A stretch of 64,000 bases of DNA from Amyelois transitella (lineage: Eukaryota; Arthropoda; Insecta; Lepidoptera; Pyralidae): NCBI RefSeq assembly GCF_032362555.1, contig NC_083512.1:9164001-9228000 (forward strand). Reading direction: 5' to 3'. The notes under the pieces are model-generated. The model did not search any database and was not told the DNA's origin. It saw nothing but the letters and a program-made list of their open reading frames with translations. The translations under genes were made by a program, and so were the position numbers. Each line of letters begins with the position of its first letter. The stretch's first letter is position 1. Of the stretch, positions 1 to 12,366 are shown piece by piece.

Positions 1-1450
1 TATCTTAAAATTAACACTGGGAAAACCAAAAAGTTAAACTAGGAACAAAATCCGCAACAGCTGCAATTAATCTAATTAGAATTTTACGGTAAAATTATGA
101 GTCGTAACAACTCTCTACCGAACTAGCTTGTTGCGCAGAAAAGCCGTTCCGTTATGAAGCAATTCACACGCAACAAAAACTTGAACGCACGAAGGAAATT
201 TCTCTGTTCACTTTTTGCGGTATTCACGCTTGATTCGCGTTCCGTGTAGGGATATAAACCTGTCTATATTTTCCTTAGGAGGGAAAGAGATACACATATC
301 CAATTTGTATTGTTTTCCCACTCGTTTTGCATCAAATTGTTATAGTTTGAGAGATTCCTTAGACTTTCTTCGCTATCTCGTCAGTTCGCACGGCTTTCCG
401 ACACTATTGTTCTCGAACACGTGGGAAAACTTCATTTTTGTGATGTCCCCGCACTTTGAACATTAACGATGTCTGATGTGATTCCGTAAACACGTATTCG
501 TTGACACTACAATTTGGCATATTGTTACTTTATGGTTGACATATTTGATGAGAACCTATGAAGGAGTCTTATTGGAATTGTTAAAACTCGTCTGATGACT
601 ATGTTGAGTCTTATAAGTAAATCTGTATAACAATAAATAGAAGTACTTGTTACCACTAAGCCACATTTTGCTGAAAAAACACAGCTTTGATCCATTCCTC
701 AATAAAGATTCCTCAAATAGGCCGTATACTTGTGCAAATCGGGTTGACTTTCGGTTATTAACAAATTGAGGATATAAAGGCCAAAGGGAAATTTTAATTA
801 ATTCGAGGAAATTGCGAATTCTGACAAAGTTGTTACTAATAATAATAAAAAGAAAAGATTTGTATGTTTGTAACAAATAAACTTAAAAACTACTGGACTG
901 ATTTTCACTAAATTTGGCACTGATATAGAAATAGCAGTTTTTCGGCAGTAGTTACACAGTTACAGGCTAGTTTGGAATTTCCCACGGAGAAAACCTCTCA
1001 GTCACCCAGTATAGAAGTTTAATAAGTACTCGTATATGCTTTCAGATATTTCTATTCTCACCTAAGTACCAAGATTAAAATAAAAACTACAATTAGGTAT
1101 TTACGTACACACGTTGCTTACAAACTTCGGCATATTAACTTGCCGTTGTACTCGAGTACAATGGATCGTCAACAAACCCAACATTGTAAATGAATAGTAA
1201 TGTTTCAAGGCCGTAACTCACGTATCGCCACCTGCCACTGAACCAAAATAATTTTACTACAACCACTGAACTATGACTGTTGTGGTGAACACAAATTGTC
1301 TAAAATAACAATAAAATGTTACCTAGGGTTAAACAGATAAGATACTACGAGTAATTTTTATTAATTCAAAATGAATACCTATTACCTGTGACCCATTCCG
1401 TAACTGTTATGTATCATGAGCAAAATACGGTATGTTGCAAGAGAGTGAGC
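1..1450. other. Intergenic DNA, no gene seen
   Basis: AT-rich sequence with no reading frame that shows a recognisable domain or plausible exon structure. The short frames here carry no family motif and have ordinary intergenic composition. I see no structured repeat or RNA gene. Confidence 0.6.
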
Positions 1451-1665
1451 TGGAAAACATCGTGAGAAAACCTGCAAATTCAGGTGGATGTGTAGCCATG
1501 ATCGATCCAATACGGGTCAGACTGACCTGAAAAGGAGTGGATTCGGTTAAAAACCTGACTCGCTCAATTTAGAACACATGGACAAGGCATACTCCGGGAT
1601 TCTCTCTAGAATATAATGAGGATGCATCCGGGACTAAAAAGATAGGAGGAAAAAGAAGAACCGCA
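1451..1665 (+). repeat. Short interspersed repeat, family X (unclassified)
   Basis: Shares ordered blocks with other copies in this window: AACATCGTGAG(A/G)AAACC, then a GATGTGTA(A/G)CCAT block, then a GAGGATGCA block before an AAGAAG-rich end. The reverse orientation is seen near 4.2, 54.4 and 60.4 kb. The family is non-coding and common in lepidopteran introns. I do not know its name. The copy is diverged, so probably old. Confidence 0.55.
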
Positions 1666-2683
1666 AGTTGAAGATTTTATACAGATGCTTATGGGAAAAA
1701 CCTTTGAGGCGGTCGGGCCTTTAACATCGCTTCTGCTACAACTTTAATTAAAAAATAAAATAAAAACTACTTTGAGAACAAGGAAATGAACACGCACTGA
1801 ACACGCAGCAACATCAACAAATGTCGAAAGCGAAATCACATTAAACTGTAGGAATCACAAATATGCTATAAATCAGGGTAAATTAGCTGCCCAGAGAAAT
1901 GGCAACGTAAACAGTAAACAAACAACCGTCTACTACGTCCTGCAACTATAGATAGATATAGATAAATCTACTCAATTTTCATCTGTTTTGGAGCTTCGGT
2001 TTGATCACATTTGAACTGTATAGCTACGCGAGGAGCAGGTGTCATGATGCATGCACTAAAATTATTATTAGGATTTCTCGGTCGGTGGCCTAATATTTTT
2101 AATTTTTGATCGAATGGAAAATAATCTAAAAGTATAATTTAAAAAATCTCTTATAAATAGGTGCAGTTGAAAGAAAACACCTTTAGTATAATTCGCCCAA
2201 GTTAAAATATTAACAAGGTATACAAAAAGAACAAGGCGATCCGTGAAGAAATGCACATAATTGTTTACGAAACTGTTCATTATTCTGTTGGTGGCACGAT
2301 TTGGATTTCTGTTCCGCGGCCGAAAATACAAATTACCCTTAACTGTAAAGTTTACGGTGTTTTATAAGATCTTTGAAGATTATCGCTAGTTTGTGTACCT
2401 AATAATTATTTTACTTCTAAGCTTCCATATGTTATTATCAGATGTACCGGTCAAGTGTAGAAGAGATCGGTTTATCATACGATACGGCTCCAGCTCCAGC
2501 CGAATGTAAAACCAAACATTAATTTTTCCCTATATGGACACCATGCAATTGATACGCGTTGCACTCATTTAGGGTACTAAATCATCCAAAAATTATATTA
2601 CTAAAGGGAAATGTCTAAGGAAAAAACTAACAATAAGCGTTACGTGTACAAAAACGTTCTTCTTCTAAGAAAAAGAGGTTTAA
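1666..2683. other. Intergenic DNA, no gene seen
   Basis: No supported gene. The segment ends at the TTAA target site of the piggyBac-type element that follows. Confidence 0.5.
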
Positions 2684-3899
2684 CCTCCTAAGACCCCTTG
2701 TACAAATTTTTGCACAAAATAAATGTCGTCATTCAGTCCCGGAAAGATTGCAACTTTCATAGTGGTGTAGTCCCAGCGTACAAATTTTTGAACATATTTT
2801 TCAATTGTCCCGCACTTTTATTTTTGAAGTCAGATGTAAAAATTTGACAGCTACGCGTCTATGGACAGGATTGGCGATTCGTTTCGCAATGCAACCAACA
2901 AAAAAAACAGAAAGCTATCAAAATAATTTGTGAGTGTCGGTCGAAGATGGCGCATAGACAGCGAAGAAGTAAGTTTCAATCAAGATTTACCTAAGCAATC
3001 GTGATTGTTTTGCTAAGATATTTATGAATTTTGCTTTTTAAAATATCCAACTAATTAGTTTAAGATGTTATTCCCTGGCAATCTTCGAAATAAGAAAATA
3101 AATCTATCAGATTTTAATTTGTTCAAATTTTTGCACTTTCGGTCTCTACCCTGATAGATTTAACTGACGATTGCTGCTGGTGGCTAATGCTTTTTTTTTG
3201 TTCAAGCTTTACAGATCTTCGTGATAAAGAAATAATAAATTACCTAAACGAATCTGAGTTTGAAGATGACAGCGGCGATGAATATTCCGCAGATCCCGTT
3301 GCTTTTCAAAGAAATTTTTCTAGTTCCGAATCTTCAGACGAAGAGACCATACAACATCTAGCACCACCAAAACTTCCTAATCGACCAAGTCGTGGAAGTA
3401 GTCGTAGTCATGGGCTCAAAGCAACAGAGGACGGAGTCCATCAAGAAGAGGTTCCCGAACTCGTTGAGGGTATCCAGGAAGAAGTTCGTCAAATAATGAC
3501 AGCGCGTCGTCATCTTCGACTAACACCCAACGCGAATGGATTTTTGTTTCTATTACTTAAAAGACTGTTTCTAGAAGTTTTGATTATTTACGTTCATATT
3601 TCGAATAAATAATTATATGAAATGTTGAATTTATTATTTATTACCCAAAAAGTTTTATTACAGATTGAAACCGAATGTGCAATTTTTTGAACAAAAGATG
3701 GCTGCTTTAAACCTTTGCCATTCTATTCCGAAAGACATATATAATATGTAAAAAAAATCAAAAAGTCAAAATTTCTGGTGTAAATAAATATATAACAAAA
3801 ACAATGTCTCGGACTGAAGGCCAATATTTTATTTGTGCAAAATTTTGTACAGTGGGACTAAATCATTACGAGTAATGTTTTTATCGGGGTCTTAGGAGG
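2684..3899 (+). mobile_element. Internally deleted piggyBac-type transposon
   Basis: A 1,216-bp element bounded by perfect 14-bp terminal inverted repeats: CCTCCTAAGACCCC at the left and its reverse complement at the right end. Both sides are flanked by the TTAA target duplication (2680-2683 and 3900-3903) that is diagnostic of piggyBac. Just inside both ends lie further matching inverted blocks around GTACAAAATTTTGCAC. It keeps only the start of a transposase-like gene. With the perfect inverted repeats and intact TTAA sites this looks like a fairly young non-autonomous derivative. Confidence 0.9.
2947..3612 (+). pseudogene. N-terminal remnant of piggyBac transposase
   Basis: Exon 1 (2947-2968, MAHRQRR) ends at a GTAAGT donor. 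An acceptor at 3213 continues in frame as NLRDKEIINYLNESEFEDD, followed by an acidic, serine-rich stretch. This is the usual acidic N-terminus of piggyBac transposases and piggyBac-derived proteins. After about 110 residues the frame runs into unrelated sequence and stops at 3612. The catalytic core and the C-terminal cysteine-rich domain are absent, so the element cannot encode its own transposase. Family assignment rests mainly on the TTAA-flanked inverted repeats; the peptide is supporting evidence. Confidence 0.7.
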
Positions 3900-3903
3900 T
3901 TAA

Positions 3904-4136
3904 AGACGGTATAAAGATCGATTAATCTTCAAAGGCTATGCCGCATCGACAATGGTTCATTTAAAAAAAAATAAAGCAGTAACGACGCTGTTTGTAAATG
4001 TAACACGTGACATTCACAAGTTCGTTAAGCTCTCCTCATCACCGAGAGTACAGAAATAAAGTTCTTTACTTTCACAAAAATAGCAATCTCATGGATTGCA
4101 TGAACCTACAATTTAATGGGAGCTTATATTAGATCT
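3904..4136. other. Intergenic DNA between repeats
   Basis: Short AT-rich spacer without a gene. Confidence 0.4.
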
Positions 4137-4330
4137 CTTCCTCTGTTCCTCCTTTTGCAAATCCCATTTCATCATCCTTTCTCTGGAAAGAACACCAAGG
4201 TGCGCCTTTTGACCGTGGTCCTAGATTGGGTAGTAAGTTTGGGGTTTACATGAAACGACTCCTGTCTGACCTCCGCTACCTTTCCAGGGGAACCTTAGCC
4301 GCATTTCCGTCGATTAGGTTAGGTTAGATT
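4137..4330 (-). repeat. Short interspersed repeat, family X
   Basis: Contains the blocks CTCCTTTTGCAAATCCC, TTTTGACCGTGGTCCTAGAT and CTGACCTCCGC in the order seen in the copies at 54.4 and 60.4 kb. Diverged and non-coding. Confidence 0.5.
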
Positions 4331-4469
4331 TAGCCGATGAATATGCCTATTCCCATAGTCGCCTATAACAATATACTCCATAATTGTAACTACGCAGCCG
4401 GGACTCTTTCAGCTTTTTGATTTGTTTGTAACTTCAGGAGTAAATAAAATGACGTAAATTAACCTAAAT

Positions 4470-4605
4470 AAAACGACGACCTTGTAAGGAGAAAGTTATG
4501 AATGTGGATGAAGCGAAAGAAATATGCAGCCATTGTCGCAAGTGGAAGGATGTAGTCTCTTCCTAACCCTCTGAAAAAGAGGCGTGATTTTATGTCTGTA
4601 AAGTG
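4470..4605 (+). repeat. 5'-truncated LINE 3' tail
   Basis: The stretch around AGTTATGAATGTGGATGAAG and GTAGTCTCTTCCTAACCCTC matches the 3' end of the LINE at 48.2-50.8 kb, including the terminal GCGTGATTTTATGT. It covers only about the last 130 bp, which is typical of 5' truncation during target-primed reverse transcription. Confidence 0.8.
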
Positions 4606-7600
4606 CCTGAATTCTTTAGAAACTATATTTCTATACTGTCGTGGCGGTAGTGCATGTGGCCTGCGTCGCATTGTACCACCGCGAGTGCACGGTGATGCAA
4701 CGCGTTGTGAAAGCTGATACTGCTGGAATTGGGTTAGCGGCGGCTGCGCGTGCGACTGTGCCCGCCGCCAAATAAATTAACATGCCATTTTTTACCGCGA
4801 ATATGCAGTTACAATTGACATTTTCTGATGTTGGAAATCTGTGTTGCTGTTCTATCTTCTTAGGAAATGTAAAAGATTATGTCGGGATATAAATATTTTA
4901 TTCTGTTGGTAAAACTAGTAAAACTTTATTATAAAAATGGATAGCATAAAAATAAACGTTAATCCGATTACTCATCCATTTGGATTTTGAAATTTCGCAA
5001 TGCATTAAACTATTTATAAATAATAAAGGTATTAAACGTGCACGTAATGTACCTTTGTTTTATGTTGTATCCATTATACTTATATAGTGAAATTAACAAA
5101 AAATATTGTTATGAAATATTTAAGATTAGAATATAATCATATATATTTTTTTTACTGTAATATGTTTTGTGGAGGCGAAAGTAGTTCACTTATATAAACA
5201 AGAACGTTTGAAACATTTTTCGAAATGAAAATATTCTATTAAAAAGACATCAACGCGTCTATTTTCCAAAAATGTTATTAATTGTTAATTATTATTAATT
5301 TCAATTCATTTTAGTGTTCATTAATAGAATATTTTTCTTCTTTCATTTCAACTTCATTAACATATCCTTCCAAATTTCCACGAGAATAGACTCTTTGCGA
5401 CAGTTTAACTGTTCCAAAAATTGCCTCAAAGTTTGGAACTGTCGTTTATAATTCAATATTCCGAGCCGGGAGCAGACGTACTCGTATATGCAATAAATCG
5501 ATTCCTCTTGACCCGATTCCGCAGGTCAAAGCCATGCCGCGGCTGAGCCGGCCGGAATAACAATGCTGATCTCGTGATAACCGGCTTAGAAAGAGCATTT
5601 AAGCCTGCTTAGGTCATTCAAAAGTACTCAAGTTTTTTACAATGTCAACGACGTACTTTTAAAAGTAAGGATAGGTAAGTATTACGAACCTTAGAAGATC
5701 AGTGGGCTGGAATACTGTTTGACCCTTTTTGACGGGACAACGCGCAACACAGCTGGATTTTTCGTGTGTTTTTGTAAATACAGACAAATAGAGATTGTCT
5801 ACCCTGATAAAGATACTCTTATCAAAGATATATTTACTTTAACTATGGAAACTTGTAATGTTTGCTGTAATAAGTGAGGGTGTATCCTATCAGAATTTAA
5901 TCTTCAACTTTGGCTTTCAACTTCTTTAAATTTTTGGTAGAGCAATTGAAATAAAAAAAATACAATTTTTTTTAGAAATTTCCAGCAAATTGCAAAGTGA
6001 AGGCACAGAATTATTTCTAGTTAGTTAGGACCTAAGCACTTAAGTACGTGGTGAAGGACTGCCTATGTCTGATATCAGTCGAATTATGATCACGTCACAG
6101 TCAGAAGGCGTTAGTCAAGCAATGTCGGATGGACACCAAGTCCATTAGGAAGTACCTATATGCAAGATCCTAACGTTATATTCCGAAATATAAACTGCTG
6201 TTACACGTACCAAATAAGAACAATAGTTTTCTGTTGTTCATTTATTTTGATAATTTGTGTCATAGTGTCGACTGAATGACTGGCAAACAACGTCAAAAAC
6301 ACTTTTCTGATCTAACGTTTCGTAGGAAGTCGGGAAGATTTTTCGTATTAAGCGAGTAGAACTATGTAATTATGATCATAATTTTCTTTCATATAGTGAA
6401 GTTAGGTATTAAATAAAATAACTCATGATAACATAGGTATTCGGCCTTCAAGCCTTAACAAGCCAATGCAAAAGCCGGTAAAAACATCTCAGTCACATGA
6501 CCAACAGGTAATGTTAATTTTTATTATTCTTACATAACACTATTTCTATGCTTACCGCAGGCTACATTATATAACCTCATTTAATGCGACTGCAAGGAAG
6601 AACCAAGCGTAGGTAAGTACCTATAAACATACCTAATATTATCCCACCAGCGTCTTCATATGGTTAATTACAACAAAATATTTTTAAACTTGTAAACTCG
6701 GTATTTTTAGGCATAGGCCTACCACGTCATTAGGTATACTCAATCCCATGATATACTACATAATATATATTATACATATTTAATGTCAATGATACTAGGT
6801 ATGTAGATTTTTTTAGGGAAAGAAAATTAGGCCTGTGATCATTTCTCGAGTTTGTATATAGACATCTCGTACCCTTAATCGTTTTTATAGAACTATTTAG
6901 TAAGTAAACATACAGACGCGCGACAAAAAAGCTACGCCGAGTCGACTCTCCCTATGCGGAAATCGTAGCACGCGAAAACAGTACAAAAGCATTCAGCTGT
7001 ATGGTGCATCGATTTTTATTTTATTCGAAATTTACTCACCTCGGAACGCCTTTAACCTGATGGAAGCAAGCTTATGTCTAGACCGATATACCTAAGCTAA
7101 AATAATCCTTTCACTCATGTTATAATATTATTCACGTCAGTAGGTACTCTTGCCTTTAAAATCCTCAAGTCATTCATTCATTACTTATATTGTAGTGATT
7201 TTTTATGCTAACTATACTCAAGCTTATGCTCTATGGTGCCTTAGAACCGCTTTACCATCAAGCTCTCCGTAATCTAGTGAAAGTTGGTCAGAAGAGAAAC
7301 TGTTCATAACGTTCTGATCCGACAGGCAACATCCGACGTCTCATTCACTCATTACGAAATTATTACGAAACCTTGGCCCCTTCACATACTGACACGTAGG
7401 TGATCAATCTGATGACTGTGCCGGATACTAATGCCAAATCAATGCATTCTCTTGTACCAAGATTCTATGTTCTGAAGACCGTTTCTCCCAATAGTTTATC
7501 ATAATCATCGGAGTGTGTTCGAGATTGCATTTTACTGCTCACGTGGTAGGAGCCGCGGGCAAAATTAAAGTGATAGACCACGTCAGGTCACGTAGGCTTC

Positions 7601-8040
7601 ATTGGGAAGTGAGCATGATTGCGTGATCGCGCTGTCACGGTGGAACGGCAAAAACCGACCGGACCGGTTCGTGGGAGCAGCGCACTCGCCAACTCGGTCA
7701 TTCAGCTTCAGACATACGCGGCCGCTATACCGCTTGGCTCAGTTACGTTTACCTACATCGCTTCCATGCTGGTCTGGTGGCGAACAGTTTGTGCCAACTG
7801 CTTCTCTTCCCACGCAGATTGTAATTGTACAGTCAATCAAGGCTTATAAACTTATGATACTACTTTAAGGAGAAGGGCTAGCATATATACATAGATAGAA
7901 TTCAGTTATTGATTGTCAGCTCTATACATACATACATACATAAAATCACGCCTCTTTCTCGTCAGCTCTATCTACCCCATAAAGGATAAAGATGTGATTA
8001 TATGTATAATGTTCGTATGTATATACATATACAATATACA
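4606..8040. other. Intergenic DNA, no gene supported
   Basis: A GC-richer patch at about 4630-4780 and small frames near 7.6-7.87 kb have no domain, no splice context and no homology I recognise. A small LINE or SINE tail in minus orientation (TACATAAAATCACGCCTCTT) lies at about 7923-8020. Otherwise I see nothing. Confidence 0.5.
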
Positions 8041-8300
8041 GCCTTGCTGAAGGCGCACCTCAGACTCCTTTTAACCATGATCAACCCTCGGAGGTTAGAA
8101 AGTAACCGGGATCAACCCTTGCAAGTTACCCTACTTGCTCCCGAGCTCTAACGGTTAGGAAAAACATCGTGAGGAAACCTGTACGTTCCGGAAAGTGGTT
8201 GCGTCATCATGATCCAATAGGTTTCCTTGGAAAGGTTGCGGAGAATAAACGGAAGTTTAAGGCAAATTTGACGGCATTGGTGTTGGGTGCTTGACTTTGA
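8041..8300 (+). repeat. Short interspersed repeat, family X
   Basis: Carries AAACATCGTGAGGAAACCTG followed by the usual GATCCAATAGG block. Diverged relative to the copy near 1.5 kb. Confidence 0.5.
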
Positions 8301-8417
8301 TTCACAAGATTCTGTTCCCACTTCGGTTGTAATTTCATTTTATTCAGTTAAGAGAAATGTAAATATGTTGTTGTCAAAATATGTAATGTACATATGTCTT
8401 AATCCCAATCCCAACTT

Positions 8418-8560
8418 ATCTATACTAATATTATAAAGCTGAAGAGTTCGTTTGTTTTTACAAACTTTGTTTGTTTGGTAAAAACTATAGTTTTCGAACA
8501 ACCTGTATTCTATTGATATATACAGGTGGCGCTGAATTCGCGCGGGGAAAGCCACGGGTT
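8418..8560 (+). repeat. Partial Helitron-like 5' end
   Basis: Begins TCTATACTAATATTATAAAG, the same 5' terminus as the complete copies at 35.1 and 48.0 kb, then diverges and ends near GGGAAAGCCACGGGTT. Either a truncated copy or a different subfamily sharing the 5' end. Confidence 0.45.
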
Positions 8561-11500
8561 AAAGTGAATAAAATATTCCATTTACCTAAAATTTAATGAA
8601 TGAATGTTATACATACTTACAGCTATATAAAATGAGGCTTAGATAATTATCTTAGTGAATTATCATATAGTCGAGGGCAGAAATACCTACCAGACTTTCG
8701 TTAGTCTATACTGGGCGTTAGAATTTTCTACTCCCAATATAACTCAAATTGTATGAAACTTTTACACCTTGTTTCTTTTCGACGACATAAACTTAGCTCC
8801 AAGTTAGTTGTAGATGGTCTAGAGGATGCCGACATATAATGATAAACTCTAGTAGTCTTAAATTGTCTCTTAGTGCACCCCTAGACCACTAAAAACCTAG
8901 GTACGTATACATACCAAATTTTAAGTCTCTTGGCCCAGCGGTTTGGGGTGTGGGTTGCCTGTCACATAGTCACTCAGTAAGGGAAGGGTTTTAAATATAT
9001 CTATAGTTAAACTTTAGATAGAGCATAGCGTTGGTTTATATGGATGGCTACTTTAGGGAGGTTAGGTTGTTCAGCCGCCGACTATGTACATTTAATTATA
9101 TTTTTGTTTGATTTTAAAAGTTCAACGCCGAGACCACTGTACACTTTTTCTTTTCATCACAACTTCCAGCGAGATCGGTGGGGTAACTTTATTATGATTT
9201 ACGCTAAATGATTCACCTCCGCCCACGTCCGGTCCACTCCACTCGGACTCCCAATAATTGCTAGAGCAATGCTGCTTACTTGCGGAAATCAAAGTAATCG
9301 GACGAATGTTTTGCTGTTTACCTTTCAATTAAAATAACACGTTAATAACATTTAATGGTCCTTATCTACCTAGCAGACCTGTGTAAAAGTCAGTAATTGT
9401 AACAATTAGTTAGGTAAGTTACTGTAAATTGTACATTTGTACAAATCTCGCTCTCTTCATCAATCACGGGAAATAATTGTTCCTGGCACTATTTACAATC
9501 ACGGGAAATAAGTGGTATGGTAATGATACCTCGCTACACCTCCATTATTCAAGTCAAGCTTTATTACATAGAAGGTGTAATACTGTACAAAATTACCGCC
9601 AACTGATATGTATACTGATACTTCAAAGTGAAGAAATTGAGTATACATCTTTAGCTTTGAAGGTACTATTAAATTTTTTTTTTAAATACTCTATGATGGT
9701 AGAACATAGCATAGTCGGTTACAGATATGGCATTAAGATCGCACAAATCGATAGGAAGCAGATTGAAGGAGGTCGAGCATGCAGCGCCGAGGCTGCGCGC
9801 CCGGCGCCCCCACTTCTGTGTCACGATCAAGGCAAGACCTTAGGATGCAAATTCGTATCTAGCACAATAGTACAAGGTTGACGAGTTCCGGCCTCCAGTA
9901 TCTGGTAATGTTTCGCCAACTGTTGGAAGTTATGAAATATTGCAGAAATGCTAACAATATAAGCGATGCTTTGAATAAAAAAAGTGCATTACATCATCAC
10001 TTATAATGATTTCTTCACGGTGATAATGTCACGAAATCTCAATGAAGGAATGTAGACACAATCGGCGATCGGGCTTAGCAACAAAACAAGAAGAGAACAG
10101 AAAAAGAGAAAGTCCTCTGACCGATAAGTAAATATACTTTTCTATGTGACATGGAAACAGTTTAAAGTTAGGTTGACGGGAAACTTAAAAAGAAATAAAA
10201 GAAAGTAGATATTAAAAACTCTTTATATTGTAAGTAATTTTTGTGCGAGTAGGTATATAAAAAGGAATATTTCATAGGTGTTTATATAACTAATTCATTT
10301 TTCAACTACTTTTTACACCTTATACGAAGTAATTTTTTACTACTTGGGTAGATACATATTTACTTTGCCTTTTCAGCTACCATTTTAATAAATGAACACT
10401 GCATTTTACATATCCTTAGAGCATTTTCTATAAAAAGTTTCTAAGTGATAATTCGTGAATTTTTTTTTAATATTTAAAGTATTTAGTAAAAGTATTAATC
10501 TTAACTTAGTTAGACAAATCCTTTACAAAACATTTCCAGAAACCAACCCGATTTTGCCGTGATACAAACGATTTCTTTCCGAAATAGATGCAACGATCCT
10601 CGAGGTAATGACATGGACATCTTTATCAATATTTCTCTAAGCTTGCAATAACAACAGCATACTCGTTTTATGCTGAAAATATCAGCGAATTTCATACATG
10701 CCAAAATGTATTCACCAAATATATTATGTAATTATCAAGTAGAGTATATTGATAAACTGTGCCATGATTATATTTTACAATGTCTGATCAAATATTTAAA
10801 ATATTGGTAAACAGTAGGTATTATTTTTATTTTAATGTAAGTGAATACATATTTACTTAGTAATATTTCATTGCCATTTTCATTTCATTTCATTGGCTCA
10901 AAACGGTACATATGCGTTCCTTATGTCATAAAATATAGCAATAAGGCGAGAACGGCGTCCGGTAATAAAGAAAACTAACCGTGCATTAGTTTCAATTACC
11001 GTTGCCCGTCGAAGTCAGTTCCTTAGTAATTGAATGGGAAATTGCAAATTGTAATGACACTTTATAACTATAACTTGTACTAAGCTCTAGCTAGAGATTA
11101 AACTCGATTTGTAAAAATTTTTTTCTGAAATTAGTTTCGAATCGGATCTCCTCTTCATGAGAACTTCCCAATTAAATTGCTGAAATCTGTAAATGAACTC
11201 TAAATATTTTTGACTATGTAAAGACTAGTAAAACTTGGTACGAGTATATAGAATCAAAATAAATAGACACAGTATGTTAGTCTCATCTTTGTACTTCTAA
11301 GTTATTCGATTTTTGTAACGTTTTTATGTAACTTTTACAAAAATCTAATTTTGAAACAAAACTGATAATGTACCTACAAAATATTGACCAAAAATTTCTG
11401 CATATTTCCTATACAACTTAGCACCTAGCACGTGAATTATTTCGTGTAAATAATTTTCATTCACTATGAACACCATCGATGGACACACAAACACATTTAA

Positions 11501-12192
11501 ATCGCAACACAGTGCAATAAATCGCTTACTTCATTACTTGTAAAAACAATAAAACATAATATGAAAATGGCTTGTTTAACTCACAAGCAAAATTAAACAT
11601 TGCCTTGGTATTAAAATGATGAATTAGGTGTTACAAATCTCTGTCATAATATGTCATCGTGTGAATACTAATAGTACTAAAAAAATATAACGAATACAGT
11701 TCTTACGTAAAAAAAGACGAGCATCTGAATCTGCAGGAAGGTGTTGGTGTTTTCTGAATGTTATTATTTTCTGAATTATTATGTTAATTTAATATGTAGA
11801 TTTGTATTAATATTTGTATCCTATCATTCCCTATCACTCAGAAGAAAAATGAAATGGACGGAATAAAATAAAATAAAAATCATCTTTCCCTCAAAGGCAA
11901 CACACTTGTACAGAAAGATAGCAAAGCCATTAGATTTTCTTACGAGTGCATAGCTATATATCAAAATAGCCAAGTTATGATCTATACCAATAACATAAAA
12001 TGAACAATAGGTACCTACAATCATATGTATTCTTAAAGATTTTTAAAGGCGTAGCATGGTTAGTACAAGATATTGTTAAAATCCTAGTATTATTTTCCAA
12101 GTAATTTTTGTATAGCGATTAAAGTTAAGTATACGAACAGCCGAAAACAGATTTCACAACCACTTTCGTTTTGAATAGGTAAATATGTATTA
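8561..12192. other. Intergenic DNA downstream of the angiomotin gene
   Basis: A long AT-rich stretch. A 134-codon frame at 9477-9881 has no domain and odd composition. A GC-rich spot near 9775-9845 is isolated. I see no gene, RNA or structured repeat that I can support. Confidence 0.5.
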
Positions 12193-12198
12193 TTTATT
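12193..12198 (-). promoter_or_regulatory. Candidate polyadenylation signal for Amot
   Basis: AATAAA on the minus strand about 170 bp past the stop codon of the last Amot exon. It fits a short 3' UTR, but in AT-rich DNA the hexamer can occur by chance. Confidence 0.35.
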
Positions 12199-12366
12199 AG
12201 TGTTGTCTTATTACCAATTCAGTTACTTCGGCCAAAAAAAGGCCAGTTGCGCAATGATTTTACAAATTTAACAAAACAAACAGTTTTAACACACAATTTA
12301 CACGGGTTGACGTTGTTGTGACTAGTAGGTAGATACTACACCATTAATCTATGCCCAATAATCTTA

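Noticed and set aside
7602-7868. Two overlapping frames of 76-88 codons
   Set aside because: No family resemblance; two frames open at once in a short GC-richer patch is expected by chance.
9477-9881. 134-codon plus-strand frame with a GC-rich end
   Set aside because: No domain, no splice context, and the N-terminal part is low-complexity AT-rich translation. Kept as intergenic.
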